The notes under the pieces are model-generated. The model was given only the letters and a program-made list of their open reading frames with translations, had not been told where the DNA came from and ran no database searches. A program made the position numbers and the translations under genes. This document shows positions 52,577 to 62,857 of a DNA stretch of 64,000 nt, one piece after another. The DNA is from CALLPQ01 sp038531745 (GTDB lineage Bacteria > Pseudomonadota > Alphaproteobacteria > Caulobacterales > Parvularculaceae), in NCBI GenBank assembly GCA_038531745.1, contig JBCBBJ010000014.1, forward strand, positions 14,430 to 78,429, written 5' to 3'. Positions within the stretch are counted from its first letter, which is position 1; each line of letters begins with the position of its first letter.

Positions 52577-54730
52577 TCAGTTCACGGCCGGTTTTGCCTC
52601 CACGGGCACAAGGCGGATCGCCGCGCCGCCGCTTGCGCCCAGCGGTAGGGTCAATGTGTCCCGCGCGGTGACCATGCGGTCCTCAATGGTGATCGCATAG
52701 GGGTTCGTCTTCCAGTGTGCGTCTGGCCCATCACGATAGAGCTCTGCGCGGTAGGTTTTTCCGGAGTCGAGGAAATCGAGCGGGATCGATATGCTGCGTG
52801 CATTTTCATCGGTCAGTGTACCTACATACCAGTGATTGCTATTGCGATCTTTGCGGGCAAAGGTCACGAAGTCGCCCACCTCTCCATTAATGGCAACTGA
52901 ATCTGACCAATCGGCGGGGACATCTTTGATGAATTGGAAGGCATCGGCATGTTTGGCGTAGTTTTCCGGCAAATCGGCAACCATCTGGATGGGGCTATAG
53001 ATCACCACATAAAGCGCCAGCTGTTTGGCGAGGGTCGTCTGTATACGGCTCTCTACGCTATTGCGCAGCATATCTTTGCGCAGGGGCGCCCGCTCATTGG
53101 GGGTCAGATCAAAAATCCCGGGCGTGTAATCCATCGGGCCGGACAACATGCGGGTGAACGGTAAAATGGCCGTATGTTCGGGCTTGTTTGGAGGAACCGC
53201 CCAGGCATCATACTCGCTGCCTCGTGCGCCCTCCCGGCTGACCCAGTTGGGGTAGGTTCGGCGCAAGCCGGTATCTTTGACGGGCTCGTGAGGGTTCACC
53301 GCGATTTTGTGTTTGGCGGCTTCGCGCACCACTTTCAGGTGATGGTCAACCATGAATTGACCATCGTGCCATTCATACTGGCGAATGCCATTTTCATCGA
53401 TCCGCTCAATCCCGCCGCCATCGGCCACATAGCCCGTTTTTACCGCGCGCACCCCATTCTCCGCATAGAGCGTCAACGCGTCATCAAGCTGATTTTCATA
53501 ATTGGTCACGTCGCCTGACGTTTCGTGATGGCCAATTAAGCGCACATTTTTCTGTGCCCCATAGTCAGCAATCGTCTCAATATCAAAATCCGGATAGCTT
53601 TTGGTAAAACTGAATAAATCGCCATTGTTAAACCAGTCACCGTCCCAGCCGATATTCCACCCCTCAACCAGGACGCCGATAAAATCATTTTCAGCGGCGA
53701 AATCCATATAACGTTTGGTTTCTTCGGTGGTGGCGCCGTGAATTGTGTCATTTCCCCAACTGCGATCGCGCACATGCATGGCCCACCAAATGCCCGCATA
53801 TTTGCCGGTCTCAACCCAGCTCACATCGCCGAGGGCATTGGGTTCATTCAGGTTGAGGATCAGGTCGGAATTGAGAAGGCCGGTGGCCGCGCGGGAAATC
53901 TGGATTGTACGCCACGGGGTTTGAAATGGCGTCTGCGTCTTTACCAGAATTCCATCTGACCACGGAGAAAGATCAGCCTTCAGGACGCCCGGGCGCACCG
54001 GTTTCAGCGACATGGCCGAATAGTCCACCAATGCGGCCTCATGGATGGCGGCGTGAATACCTGATGGGGTCCGAAAGGTCATAGGCGTATGCACGCTCGT
54101 CAGATCGCCCACTGGGGTGGTGTCATAGTGATATTCATACCGGTTCCAGCCGCGGGTGGGGATCGACCAGGCGGTTGCCGCCGACGGCACCACAAATTGT
54201 GTGCGTTCATCGATAAGATCGACCGCGCCAAAATGGTCCTGGTCCGGCACCTCATAGCGAAAACCGATACCGTCATTAAACAGACGAAACCGAAGACGCA
54301 TCATCCGCGCCGGGCCTGCCATTGAGGTTACATCAAGGGTAAGCTCGCGATGGTGATCACGCACGAATTGCCGTTCCCCCCACGGTTGCTCCCAGGTGTT
54401 GTCTGCTTGGGTGCGCTTGACTTGCGTAATCTTCAGGTCGCGGTCGAACCCATGGTGATCTTTGAACAGAAGCCCTAACCGCGAGGGCGACACCAGAACT
54501 TCGTCATCAAACCTCACCGTATATGTCAGAAAACCATCGCGGTCGGATACCGTAAGCGTGATGTTCTTGTCCGGCGATTTTGCCGTCACCGTTTTTGCCC
54601 ACGCGCCCGTCCAGGCCGGGATTAGCGCAAGACAACAGAACAGGATAAGCCCGAGCGCCCTGGTCACAACAATGTCTTTGGTGCGCGCAGGGTTTCGCAC
54701 CAACCGCAATCTATTGATGACACTGTCCAT
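52577..54730 (-). CDS. Exported GH97-family alpha-glucosidase/alpha-galactosidase
   Basis: Glycoside hydrolase family 97 protein of 717 residues, related to Bacteroides SusB. A basic start and a hydrophobic segment ending in TGAWAK give a signal peptide. The N-terminal beta-sandwich is followed by the barrel: MVETGKYAGIWW-like region, VEGWNIGWDGDW, RLIGHHETSGDV, and VNPHEPVKDTGLRRTYPN then REGARGSEYDAW, which hold the calcium- and catalysis-linked Glu residues. Inverting alpha-glucosidases and retaining alpha-galactosidases share this family; the two-Glu pattern and the neighbours (GH13, LacI, TonB, MFS) favour an alpha-glucosidase. The ATG follows GGAAGGAAAAG. Confidence 0.92.
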   Translation of the reverse strand: MDSVINRLRLVRNPARTKDIVVTRALGLILFCCLALIPAWTGAWAKTVTAKSPDKNITLTVSDRDGFLTYTVRFDDEVLVSPSRLGLLFKDHHGFDRDLKITQVKRTQADNTWEQPWGERQFVRDHHRELTLDVTSMAGPARMMRLRFRLFNDGIGFRYEVPDQDHFGAVDLIDERTQFVVPSAATAWSIPTRGWNRYEYHYDTTPVGDLTSVHTPMTFRTPSGIHAAIHEAALVDYSAMSLKPVRPGVLKADLSPWSDGILVKTQTPFQTPWRTIQISRAATGLLNSDLILNLNEPNALGDVSWVETGKYAGIWWAMHVRDRSWGNDTIHGATTEETKRYMDFAAENDFIGVLVEGWNIGWDGDWFNNGDLFSFTKSYPDFDIETIADYGAQKNVRLIGHHETSGDVTNYENQLDDALTLYAENGVRAVKTGYVADGGGIERIDENGIRQYEWHDGQFMVDHHLKVVREAAKHKIAVNPHEPVKDTGLRRTYPNWVSREGARGSEYDAWAVPPNKPEHTAILPFTRMLSGPMDYTPGIFDLTPNERAPLRKDMLRNSVESRIQTTLAKQLALYVVIYSPIQMVADLPENYAKHADAFQFIKDVPADWSDSVAINGEVGDFVTFARKDRNSNHWYVGTLTDENARSISIPLDFLDSGKTYRAELYRDGPDAHWKTNPYAITIEDRMVTARDTLTLPLGASGGAAIRLVPVEAKPAVN

Positions 54731-54766
54731 GGCTTTTCCTTCCCATTATATTTCTTGGCGTTGATA

Positions 54767-54806
54767 CTAAAAAGGCTGCGGCGATCCCTAGCGAACCGCG
54801 CAGCCT
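54767..54806 (-). terminator. Intrinsic terminator after the TonB receptor pseudogene
   Basis: AGGCTGCG pairs with CGCAGCCT around an 18-base loop, and on the minus strand a run of five T follows. It separates the receptor from the GH97 gene. Confidence 0.75.
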
Positions 54807-54866
54807 CTTTCCTATTCGCGTCACAACGAACTATTGCTGGAGGCGAGAGAGCACTCGCTAAACGCT

Positions 54867-57762
54867 CTAAAACTGGTAGCTCGCCCCAAGGAAAAGCTGA
54901 CGCCCAAAGAACTGGACCGTACCGGTTTGCGCTTCTTGTCCAAAGAATGTGCGAACCGGTTCATCCGTCAAATTATTTGCTTGAAACAATAGCGTAAGTC
55001 CCTCGAGCGGTCCGTTGGTGAAATCATAAGAGGCTTGATAGTCAACAACGAGTTCATCATCGGTAAATGGTAATTGCTGGTTGATCCCGATCTGTGGTGA
55101 GATGAATTCGGACCGGTATCGAAGACCAACACGGTTGGCAAACCCGCCTCTTTCGTAGAACAGCGTCGCGTTCGCCACATGGTCGGACAAACCAGGCAAA
55201 GGAAGGCTCAAGGCCTGACCACTATTGGATGCCTCAAAATCAATCTTACTATCCGTGTACGAATAGTTTGCAGAAATACCGAAATCGGCGAGGAAGCCCG
55301 GAAGGAAGTCAAACTTCTGCGAGTAGGCAACCTCAAAACCGCGAACAAATCCGCCTTCACCATTTGTTGGAGCGCTAAACTGGCCAATGGTCGGGCTACC
55401 GGCAGCAATGAACTGCTCAAGCTGGCCGGCGTCATTTGCATCGTCGAGATTGAGACTATTTGTAAATACCGACAGGATCGGCTCAAAGTCGAACGAAGGA
55501 TCTGTCTCCGAAACAATGAATGACTGTAACGATTTGTAAAACGCGGCGACCGTGAAGATCCCGCCATTATCAAAATAATGTTCGTAGGAGATATCGCCTT
55601 GGTTGGCGAGGAAAGGACGAAGTGTGGGATTACCGGCGCCGCCGCCTTCCAAGCGGGAATTCGCCATGCTGAAGTTAATGTTAAACCCTGATCCCAACTG
55701 GAAGATGGGTGGTCGCGACAAGGCGCGGGACCCAGAAAGTCGTAACTGATCGCGTTCCGTCAAGCTAAAGATCAAATTCACCGACGGCAGAAAATTGGTG
55801 AACCGAATGCCGGCTGGAACACCAGGAGAGATCGCGAAGGATTCCTGGTCGGTCTGAACAATCCGCACGCCCGCATTGCCGCGCAGAGGAATGCCAAATA
55901 GTTCAGTTTCGATATTCCCCTGAACATACCCCGCGATAACATCCTCTGATACTTCAAAGGATTCGGTTTGCGTAAAGCCTTGCGACTGGTCGACCAATGG
56001 GGCCAACGGCTGACTCAACCAAGGCCCGGGGGTCTTCGATCACAAGGTAACAAGGAAAGCCATTGTCAGCGAATTGCCCTTGAAAGCAATTGACCGTCGA
56101 ATTTTGTTCGGTCAGGGCGATGGGGGTGAAGGAATTACCAGCGAATTGGAAGAAGCCCGCATCATTGCCGAAGTCCGCCGCCTCTCGGAACTGACTTGCA
56201 CGGCGCTGCGAATACCGGAACCCCATTTCAATTGACCGTAAAAATGGGATGCCCGGGGTATCAACTTCTGAATCGAGTGCCCCCGCAAAAAGCTGATCAT
56301 CATTCTCAAACGGGAAAATACCAAAGCGGCTGAGGAATAGTCCTGACCGGTCAGTAAAGTCCTGAGAGATATCCACAAGCGGAATATCAGTACCCTGAAG
56401 TAAATAAGAGACTGTCAGATCATCGTTGAGAAGCGGCGTTGATGCCAAGTCATTTGATATGCCAGGAACACCGCCCGTCAAGCCTGTGAGCGGCAAGATG
56501 GCGGATACTTCATTGGCAAAATCGCTTTGCGCACGCGAGTAGGTGAAATCTGCTGAAATCGTCCACGCTTCTTGTTGCCATTTCAGATTTGTACCGATTG
56601 ACAGGGTTTCGTTATCGTCGAAATTGTTATCATTGATCCCTTGGGCCGTAAGACCAAACTGGGACGGATTATCGGGGTCCGTCGGCGCAGGCACATTTCG
56701 GCTAAAGGTACCGCCAATAAGCGCACTGCCAGCAACAACAGGATCAATAACGGCCGTGTTTGGCGCGCCAAAATTCACCGCTTGCGTGCCAATGACACGG
56801 ATGCCCCGACCAAACGATTGCGATTCAAAGGTTGAATAATACGCATCTACACCCCACTCGAACGTGTCGGATGGGCGATATTGGAGTGTTCCGATAAAGC
56901 CATCGCGGGTATCTGAGCCGCCTTGATGTTCGGTTTCAAATCCAAATGAGGGGTTATCATTGGTGCCGTCACCATTAAAATCTATCGGCGCAAAGCCATC
57001 ATAATCAAAGCCGACAAAACGGGTAGATACGTCGGGTTGGACAAGACGGGCATAGCCAAGGGCGATGCCCCAGGTGCCGTCCGCAAACTGATCAACGTAA
57101 GAGGCGCTCACGCGATAACCAAAATCATCGGCGTCAAAAACCTCATCTGCGCGGGTATTGTAACTGCCCCTGGCATTGAGCGTCACGCGGCGCTCTTTAA
57201 GGTCAAGAGGCCGGATCGTTCGTAACGCTACGGTCCCGGCGAGGCCGCCTTCTTGCAAGGATGCCTTGGGAGACTTGTAGACTTCGGCTCCCGAAATAAG
57301 TTCTGAAGGGAACTGCTCGAACTCTGCCGAACGATTGCCGTTCGGGGTTACCTGTTCGCGACCATTTAGCGTGGTAAAGGTGAGCTGCTGGCTGAGACCG
57401 CGAATGTTAATGGCGCTTGATTGGCCGCTTGTCCGCTGGGAGGTGATCCCCGGAAGCCTGGCAAGGGATTCGGCAATTGATATATCCGGCAAGCGGCCAA
57501 TATCTTCAGCGCTGATCGCTTCAACGATCGTATCAGCCGACCGTTTCGTTGCAATTGCATTTTCCAGGCTGCGTCTAAAGCCGCTGACGACGATCGTATC
57601 GATCTCATCAGTGGTCACATCCTCAGACCGGGCGTCCTCATCGATTTGATCTTGCGCGGCAGCGGCGCCTGCGAGCAGCGTTGACGTGGTCAGCGCTAGC
57701 GTGGCGGCGCCCGTCATCAGCAGGAATTTTGTGCGCGCGTTTGTATTGATGGTTTTCATCAT
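54867..57762 (-). pseudogene. TonB-dependent receptor (Caulobacter/Xanthomonas type), frameshifted
   Basis: One receptor is split over two frames: 55954-57762 gives the signal peptide, TonB-box-like DTIVVSGFRRSLENAI and plug domain (DIGRLPDISIAESLARLPGI, then INIRGLSQQ); 54867-56018 gives the C-terminal barrel and the final LFLGASYQF. The frames overlap near the run CCCGGGGG at 56025-56032. The reading frame must change by one base there to join EDP to PWLSQPLAPLVDQ. The whole would have about 965 residues, normal for this family, which includes maltodextrin receptors (MalA). Whether this is a true mutation or a sequencing error in the G/C run is open. The GGAAGGAAAG ribosome binding site is strong. 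Confidence 0.85.
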
Positions 57763-58041
57763 TCTTTCCTTCCCTAATCTTCCTTAGCCCATCCGCACCT
57801 ATCGGTGGCGGCGAATTCTGATGCCTTATGGTGGGCACCTTAGAAACGCGGCTCAATAATTGTTGGTGTCCTGAGCCGGCGCTGGTTCCCCAAACCCTGA
57901 AAGAAGCTACAAGATGTTGCAAGCAAAAAAACTGTGGAGACTTATGATCGCCAATTAGCGAAATCCTACTATCTAGGTAAAATCATTATCATATTGATTT
58001 TGAGCGATTTTTACCCAATCCCAAAATCCCGAGAATCTGGC

Positions 58042-58084
58042 AAATTTACCACATTGAAAAATGTAAATTTATGCAATTAATGTG
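58042..58084. promoter_or_regulatory. AT-rich inverted repeat and possible promoter before the amylase gene
   Basis: AAATTTAC (58042-58049) and GTAAATTT (58063-58070) form an inverted repeat, with ACATT/AATGT inside. TTGAAA (58054-58059) and ATTAAT (58076-58081), 16 bases apart, could be a promoter for the amylase gene. In the 395-base gap (57763-58157) between the divergent receptor and amylase genes this is the best regulator site, probably for the LacI protein. A TTGCAA palindrome at 57917 is a weaker candidate. Confidence 0.35.
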
Positions 58085-58157
58085 TGGTGTGTACTATCCC
58101 ACCCAAGGGAAACACAGTAAGGTGCGTTTTCGAGCTAGACGGGAGTTAACCGCGGTG

Positions 58158-60035
58158 ATGGGTTCTGACGGAGTGAAGACGTTATTGGTCACAGGTATTT
58201 TTACAATGATTGCGGGTCTCGGCGTGGCCAGCGCCAGTGCGCAACCGGCAATGCCGCATAATTTCCGCGACCGTCTGCCCACGGATGAGATTGTTTATTT
58301 CATTCTCCCCGACCGGTTTGAAAATGGCGACACCGACAATGATCGTGGTGGTATCGAAGGGGGGCGCCTCGACCATGGGTTTGATCCAACCCATAAGGGG
58401 TTTTTCCACGGCGGCGATTTGAAAGGCCTGACGCAGCGTCTCGATTATATTGAGAGCCTTGGGGCGACCGCGATCTGGCTGGGACCTATCTATAAGAATA
58501 ATCCAGTGCAAGGGGCACCGGGTCAGGAATCCGCCGGTTATCATGGCTACTGGATTACGGACTTTACCCGTGTCGACCCACATTTTGGCAGTAATGCTGA
58601 TCTGAAAAATTTTGTCGATGCCGCCCATGGGCGCGGGATCAAGATATATCTCGATATCATCACCAACCATACCGCCGATATCATTGCGTACCGGGAATGT
58701 CATGACCCGGCATATGGGGGAGACGATAAGGTTGTCGGGGAGTGTGTCTATCGACCAAAGGCAGACTATCCGTATACAACCCGTGGGCTGCGGGATGCCG
58801 ACCCGATTAATGATGAGTTTATGGGTGATCAGCCGCCCTTTCAAACGGCGGATAATTTTGCGGGGTTAGCGCGGCATGATTACGCCTATACGCCCTATGT
58901 CCCAGCGGGCAATGAGAACGTCAAAGTCCCCGCCTCGCTCAATGATCCGCATTATTATCATAATCGGGGGAACTCCCACTGGACAGGGGAGAGTGTCACC
59001 TATGGCGACTTTGCCGGTCTTGATGATCTGATGACGGAGGACCCGCGTGTTCTTCAGGGCTTTATTGATATCTTCAAAGGGTGGATTACCGAATTTGGTA
59101 TTGATGGCTTTCGCATTGATACGGCCAAACATGTGAACCCTGAATTCTGGCGTGTGTTTAACAAGGCGATGCAGGATCATGCGCGCGCGCAAGGCATTCC
59201 AAATTTTTACATTTTTGGTGAAGTTTATGATCCCAACCCGGCCGGCCTTGCGCGCCACACCCGGGACAATGGCTTTCCCACGGTACTCGATTTTGCTTTC
59301 CAGAATGCGGCGCGCGATGTGATTGTAAATGGCGCCCCCACCAAGGTGCTGGCGACTCTATTCGCGGTTGATGGGCTTTATGCTGGCGGGCGGCGCGCGG
59401 CGCGGGACCTACCTGTTTTTACCGGTAATCATGACATGGGCCGGTTTGCAATGTTTGTTCGTCAAGGTACCGATGGCCTTCCCGAGGATGAAGTTGAACG
59501 CCGCACAATCCTTGCCCACGCGATGATGTTCTTTTTGCGCGGTGTGCCCGTCATTTATTATGGCGATGAGCAAGGATTTAACGGTGACGGCAATGATCAG
59601 GCCTCGCGGGAGGATATGTTTGCCAGCCAGGTGGACAGTTATAATGACAATATTCTGGTTGGCACACGCGCACGCACATCCGCCGACAATTTTAACCTAA
59701 AGCATCCCCTGTTCAAGGCATTCCAAACGATGGCAAGGCTTCACAAGGCTGAGCCGTTGCTGCGCCATGGTCATCAGACGATCCGCCTTGCTGAAGAAGA
59801 GAACAGCGCTTTTGTGGTCAGCCGCGTGCCGGACGACGGGGCTGACCGTGATTTCAAGGAAATTCTTGTGGCGTTTAATTTTGGTCCCGAGGAGCGCGCG
59901 ATCAATGTAACCGTCGACCCCCGGTCAACCCAATGGAAATCATTACACGGTAAATGTCGCCCAAAGGTGGCGGCGCGCGGTAGCTATGCCCTTACCTTGC
60001 CGCCAACCGGATATGTTGTATGCAAATCAAAGTAG
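58158..60035 (+). CDS. Exported GH13 alpha-amylase family protein
   Basis: Extracytoplasmic amylase of about 625 residues. The ATG at 58158 gives a signal peptide (KTLLVTGIFTMIAGLGVASA, cleavage near SASAQP). The four GH13 regions are present: DIITNHTAD, GFRIDTAKH with the nucleophile Asp, FGEVYD with the acid/base Glu, and FTGNHDM with the transition-state Asp. Calcium sites and the DRFENGDTDND region are typical of alpha-amylases and cyclomaltodextrinases. A GGGAG lies 13 bases before the start. The downstream glucosidase gene overlaps its end by 16 bases, so the two are co-transcribed. Confidence 0.92.
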   Translation: MGSDGVKTLLVTGIFTMIAGLGVASASAQPAMPHNFRDRLPTDEIVYFILPDRFENGDTDNDRGGIEGGRLDHGFDPTHKGFFHGGDLKGLTQRLDYIESLGATAIWLGPIYKNNPVQGAPGQESAGYHGYWITDFTRVDPHFGSNADLKNFVDAAHGRGIKIYLDIITNHTADIIAYRECHDPAYGGDDKVVGECVYRPKADYPYTTRGLRDADPINDEFMGDQPPFQTADNFAGLARHDYAYTPYVPAGNENVKVPASLNDPHYYHNRGNSHWTGESVTYGDFAGLDDLMTEDPRVLQGFIDIFKGWITEFGIDGFRIDTAKHVNPEFWRVFNKAMQDHARAQGIPNFYIFGEVYDPNPAGLARHTRDNGFPTVLDFAFQNAARDVIVNGAPTKVLATLFAVDGLYAGGRRAARDLPVFTGNHDMGRFAMFVRQGTDGLPEDEVERRTILAHAMMFFLRGVPVIYYGDEQGFNGDGNDQASREDMFASQVDSYNDNILVGTRARTSADNFNLKHPLFKAFQTMARLHKAEPLLRHGHQTIRLAEEENSAFVVSRVPDDGADRDFKEILVAFNFGPEERAINVTVDPRSTQWKSLHGKCRPKVAARGSYALTLPPTGYVVCKSK

Positions 60036-61723
60036 AAACGTCCACAGCCACCGCATCAATCAGGGGCCAGGCAAAGACCACGTCGGATCAAACCAGGGGG
60101 CAAACCTGCCCGCTTGCCGATAGCCCCTGGTGGAAGGGCGCCGCGATCTATCAGGTTTATCCGCGTAGCTTTTTTGACAGCAATGGCGACGGCATTGGGG
60201 ACTTGCCGGGTATCACGCGCAACCTTGACCATATCGCAAGCCTTGGCGTTGACGGGGTGTGGTTATCACCGTTTTTTACCTCGCCCATGAATGATTATGG
60301 CTATGACGTTGCCGATTATTGCGATGTTGATCCGATTTTTGGCACTTTATCGGACTTTGATGACCTGCTCGCCCGCGCCCATGGCTTGGGCCTGAAAGTC
60401 ATTATCGATCAGGTTTATTCCCACACCTCCGATGCCCATACGTGGTTTCAAACCTCTCGCCAGAGCCGGGATAATCCGCAGGCAGACTGGTATGTGTGGG
60501 CCGATGCGAAAGCTGACGGGTCCCCGCCTAGCAATTGGCAATCGGTCTTTGGCGGGGCAGCGTGGACCTGGGATAGCCGCCGCGGGCAATATTACCTCCA
60601 CAATTTCCTGACCAGCCAGCCTGACCTGAACCTTCATAATCCCGAAGTGCAGGACGCGCTTCTTGCCGTGGCGCGGTTCTGGCTTGATCGGGGGGTTGAT
60701 GGGTTTCGTCTTGATGCGATCAATTTTGCCATGCATGACCCGGCGCTGACGGATAACCCGCCAGCTGATCTTAGGGGTCGCCAGCCCACTCGGCCCTTTG
60801 ACTTTCAGGAGCATCGCCACAACCAGTCCCACGCGGATATTCCGTCGTTTTTGGAACGGGTTCGCGGTGTGATGGATCAATATGATGCCATCTTTTCCGT
60901 GGCTGAGATTGGCGGGCCTGAGCCGCTTGGCGAAATGAAGGCCTTTACCGCCGATGACCGGCATTTGCATTCGGCCTATAGCTTTGATTTTCTTTATGCT
61001 GAGGAGTTATGCCCCAAAGCGGCAAAAAACTCCCTTTTGGCGTGGCATGACCGGGCGGGTGAGGGCTGGCCGTCCTGGGCATTTTCCAACCATGATGCGC
61101 CGCGTGCGGTAAGCCGATGGGCCGCGCCGGAACACCGGGCCGCAGCGGCGGCCTGCTACGCACTATTCTTGTGTGCTTTGCGCGGTAATATTTTTATTTA
61201 TCAGGGTGAAGAGCTTGGCCTGCCACAAGCCCATGTGGCGTTTGAAGATTTGAAGGACCCCGAAGCGATCAAGAATTGGCCGCTGACCCTTGGCCGTGAC
61301 GGCGCGCGAACGCCCATGGTGTGGCAAGCGGATGCGTCCGACGCGGCTTTTGGCTTTTCGTCGGGCATCCCGTGGCTACCTGTTGATCCGGCCCATGGCC
61401 CTCTGGCCGTTGATGCACAGGCAGCTGACCCGCAATCGATTATGAACCATGTCCGTCAGATGCTGGCGTTTCGGCGAACCTCCCCGCCCCTGCGGCTCGG
61501 CGATATCCACTTTATTGATCTGGGTCATGATGATCTTGTTGGCTTTACCCGGCACTATGCCGGTGACCATTTAACCTGTCTTTTCAATTTGGGTTCAAAG
61601 CCGCAACCCTTAGTGTTAGCGGAGACGCTCGACGGTACTGCTGTGCTCAGCACTGGTTTTGGCACTAATCCCGGAGCATGCCCAAAAATTCTGCCGGACT
61701 ATGGTGGTATCATCCTCTGTTGA
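60020..61723 (+). CDS. GH13 alpha-glucosidase (oligo-1,6-glucosidase-like, GH13_23)
   Basis: Cytoplasmic alpha-glucosidase of 567 residues that releases glucose from imported maltose or isomaltose. No signal peptide is seen. Motifs are WWKGAAIYQVYPRSFFDSNG, DQVYSHTSD, GFRLDAINF with the nucleophile Asp, VAEIGG with the acid/base Glu and FSNHDAPR. IIYQGEEL-type sequence (IYQGEELGLPQA) closes the barrel. The ATG at 60020 overlaps the amylase gene by 16 bases; the first 35 residues are poorly conserved, so a later start is possible. It converges on the LacI gene after 62 bases. Confidence 0.95.
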   Translation: MQIKVETSTATASIRGQAKTTSDQTRGQTCPLADSPWWKGAAIYQVYPRSFFDSNGDGIGDLPGITRNLDHIASLGVDGVWLSPFFTSPMNDYGYDVADYCDVDPIFGTLSDFDDLLARAHGLGLKVIIDQVYSHTSDAHTWFQTSRQSRDNPQADWYVWADAKADGSPPSNWQSVFGGAAWTWDSRRGQYYLHNFLTSQPDLNLHNPEVQDALLAVARFWLDRGVDGFRLDAINFAMHDPALTDNPPADLRGRQPTRPFDFQEHRHNQSHADIPSFLERVRGVMDQYDAIFSVAEIGGPEPLGEMKAFTADDRHLHSAYSFDFLYAEELCPKAAKNSLLAWHDRAGEGWPSWAFSNHDAPRAVSRWAAPEHRAAAAACYALFLCALRGNIFIYQGEELGLPQAHVAFEDLKDPEAIKNWPLTLGRDGARTPMVWQADASDAAFGFSSGIPWLPVDPAHGPLAVDAQAADPQSIMNHVRQMLAFRRTSPPLRLGDIHFIDLGHDDLVGFTRHYAGDHLTCLFNLGSKPQPLVLAETLDGTAVLSTGFGTNPGACPKILPDYGGIILC

Positions 61724-61785
61724 CTGATGCTCGCCGGGAAAAACCAGTCGAGACAGATGGCTTGTCGATAATCGGGCAGGCGGTT

Positions 61786-62850
61786 TTATGCACCGCAGGA
61801 ATCGCGGACGATTAACTCTGTAGGCAGACGTTCTGACGGTATCTCATAGCTATTGGTTGAATTGACAAGCTTTGAGACCAGCAGGCGGCCAGCGGTTGCC
61901 ATATCCTGGGTGATTGTTGACAGAGCGGGTGAGCTATACCGGGCGAGGAGGATATCATCATACCCGACAACGGAAACGTCACCGGGAACGGAGATGCCCA
62001 GTTTCATCAGCCCCCGGACGGCCCCGATACCGATAAGATCGCTGGCAGCGAACAGACCATCAAATTGAATACCGCCACCGCGCAGGCGCTCCACCGCTTC
62101 GGCGGCTGACTCAACTTCAAAATGTACTGAGGAGATGAGCGTATTGTCGAGGGGGACGCCGGCTTGTTCATGGGCCTGGCAATAGCCCTCGTAACGCTGG
62201 CGCACCTCTGGCGCTTCGCGGTCACCAAAAAAAGCAACACGCCGGCGCCCCAGCCGTAATAGATGTGCGGTTGCCCGGCGGCCGCCGCGAATATTATCGC
62301 TGCCCACGGAACAATATTCCTGACCGGGCAGCTGCGCGCCCCAGACAACAAAACGATTTTCCGCCGCTGCCAACCGATTAAACCGGTCATGCAAAAAACT
62401 CTGTCCCAGGAAGATGACACCATCGGTCCGGCTTGACGAAATCAGCGCCGAAAGATCATCATAGTTCTGCGGTGCCACATGGGAAATCACAAGATCGCAT
62501 TCGGCGGCGCGTGCTGCCTCCCCCACACCACCGATAAGTTCCATAAAAAACGGATCGGCCCGGCTGCCCTCCCGGCCCAATGGGGTAGGAATCGCCAGCG
62601 TGATTGTCGCTGACGCCGAGGAGAGCATAGTGGGCATTTGCGGGCGAAAGGCATAATGATGCTCACGCGCCAATTGCCAGATCCGGCGTTTGGTTGCCTC
62701 ACGCACCAGGGGGCTATTGTTTAGCGCGCGCGAGACGGTTGCCGTCGACACGCCCGCAAGGGCGGCAAGATCTTCAAGCCGGACATTGCGGCCATTGCTG
62801 TCATTGGCGGTCAGGGCCGGGCCCCCGGCGGCAGGGTTTTGCTGTGTCAC
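61786..62850 (-). CDS. LacI-family transcriptional regulator
   Basis: DNA-binding repressor-type protein of about 354 residues. The helix-turn-helix is VRLEDLAALAGVSTATVSRA followed by the hinge helix region NNSPLVREATKRRIWQLA. The C-terminal sugar-binding part shows FFMELIGGVGEAARA, GVIFLGQSFLHDRF, GGRRATAHLLRLGRRRVAFFGD and FAASDLIGIGAVRGLM. The GTG start at 62850 has AGGAGAG about 12 bases upstream and lies just after the stop of the MFS gene; the longer ATG frame would overlap that gene. It probably controls the adjacent alpha-glucan genes with maltose or glucose as effector, by analogy with MalI/SalR-type regulators. Confidence 0.93.
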   Translation of the reverse strand: MTQQNPAAGGPALTANDSNGRNVRLEDLAALAGVSTATVSRALNNSPLVREATKRRIWQLAREHHYAFRPQMPTMLSSASATITLAIPTPLGREGSRADPFFMELIGGVGEAARAAECDLVISHVAPQNYDDLSALISSSRTDGVIFLGQSFLHDRFNRLAAAENRFVVWGAQLPGQEYCSVGSDNIRGGRRATAHLLRLGRRRVAFFGDREAPEVRQRYEGYCQAHEQAGVPLDNTLISSVHFEVESAAEAVERLRGGGIQFDGLFAASDLIGIGAVRGLMKLGISVPGDVSVVGYDDILLARYSSPALSTITQDMATAGRLLVSKLVNSTNSYEIPSERLPTELIVRDSCGA

Positions 62851-62857
62851 GGGCGGC

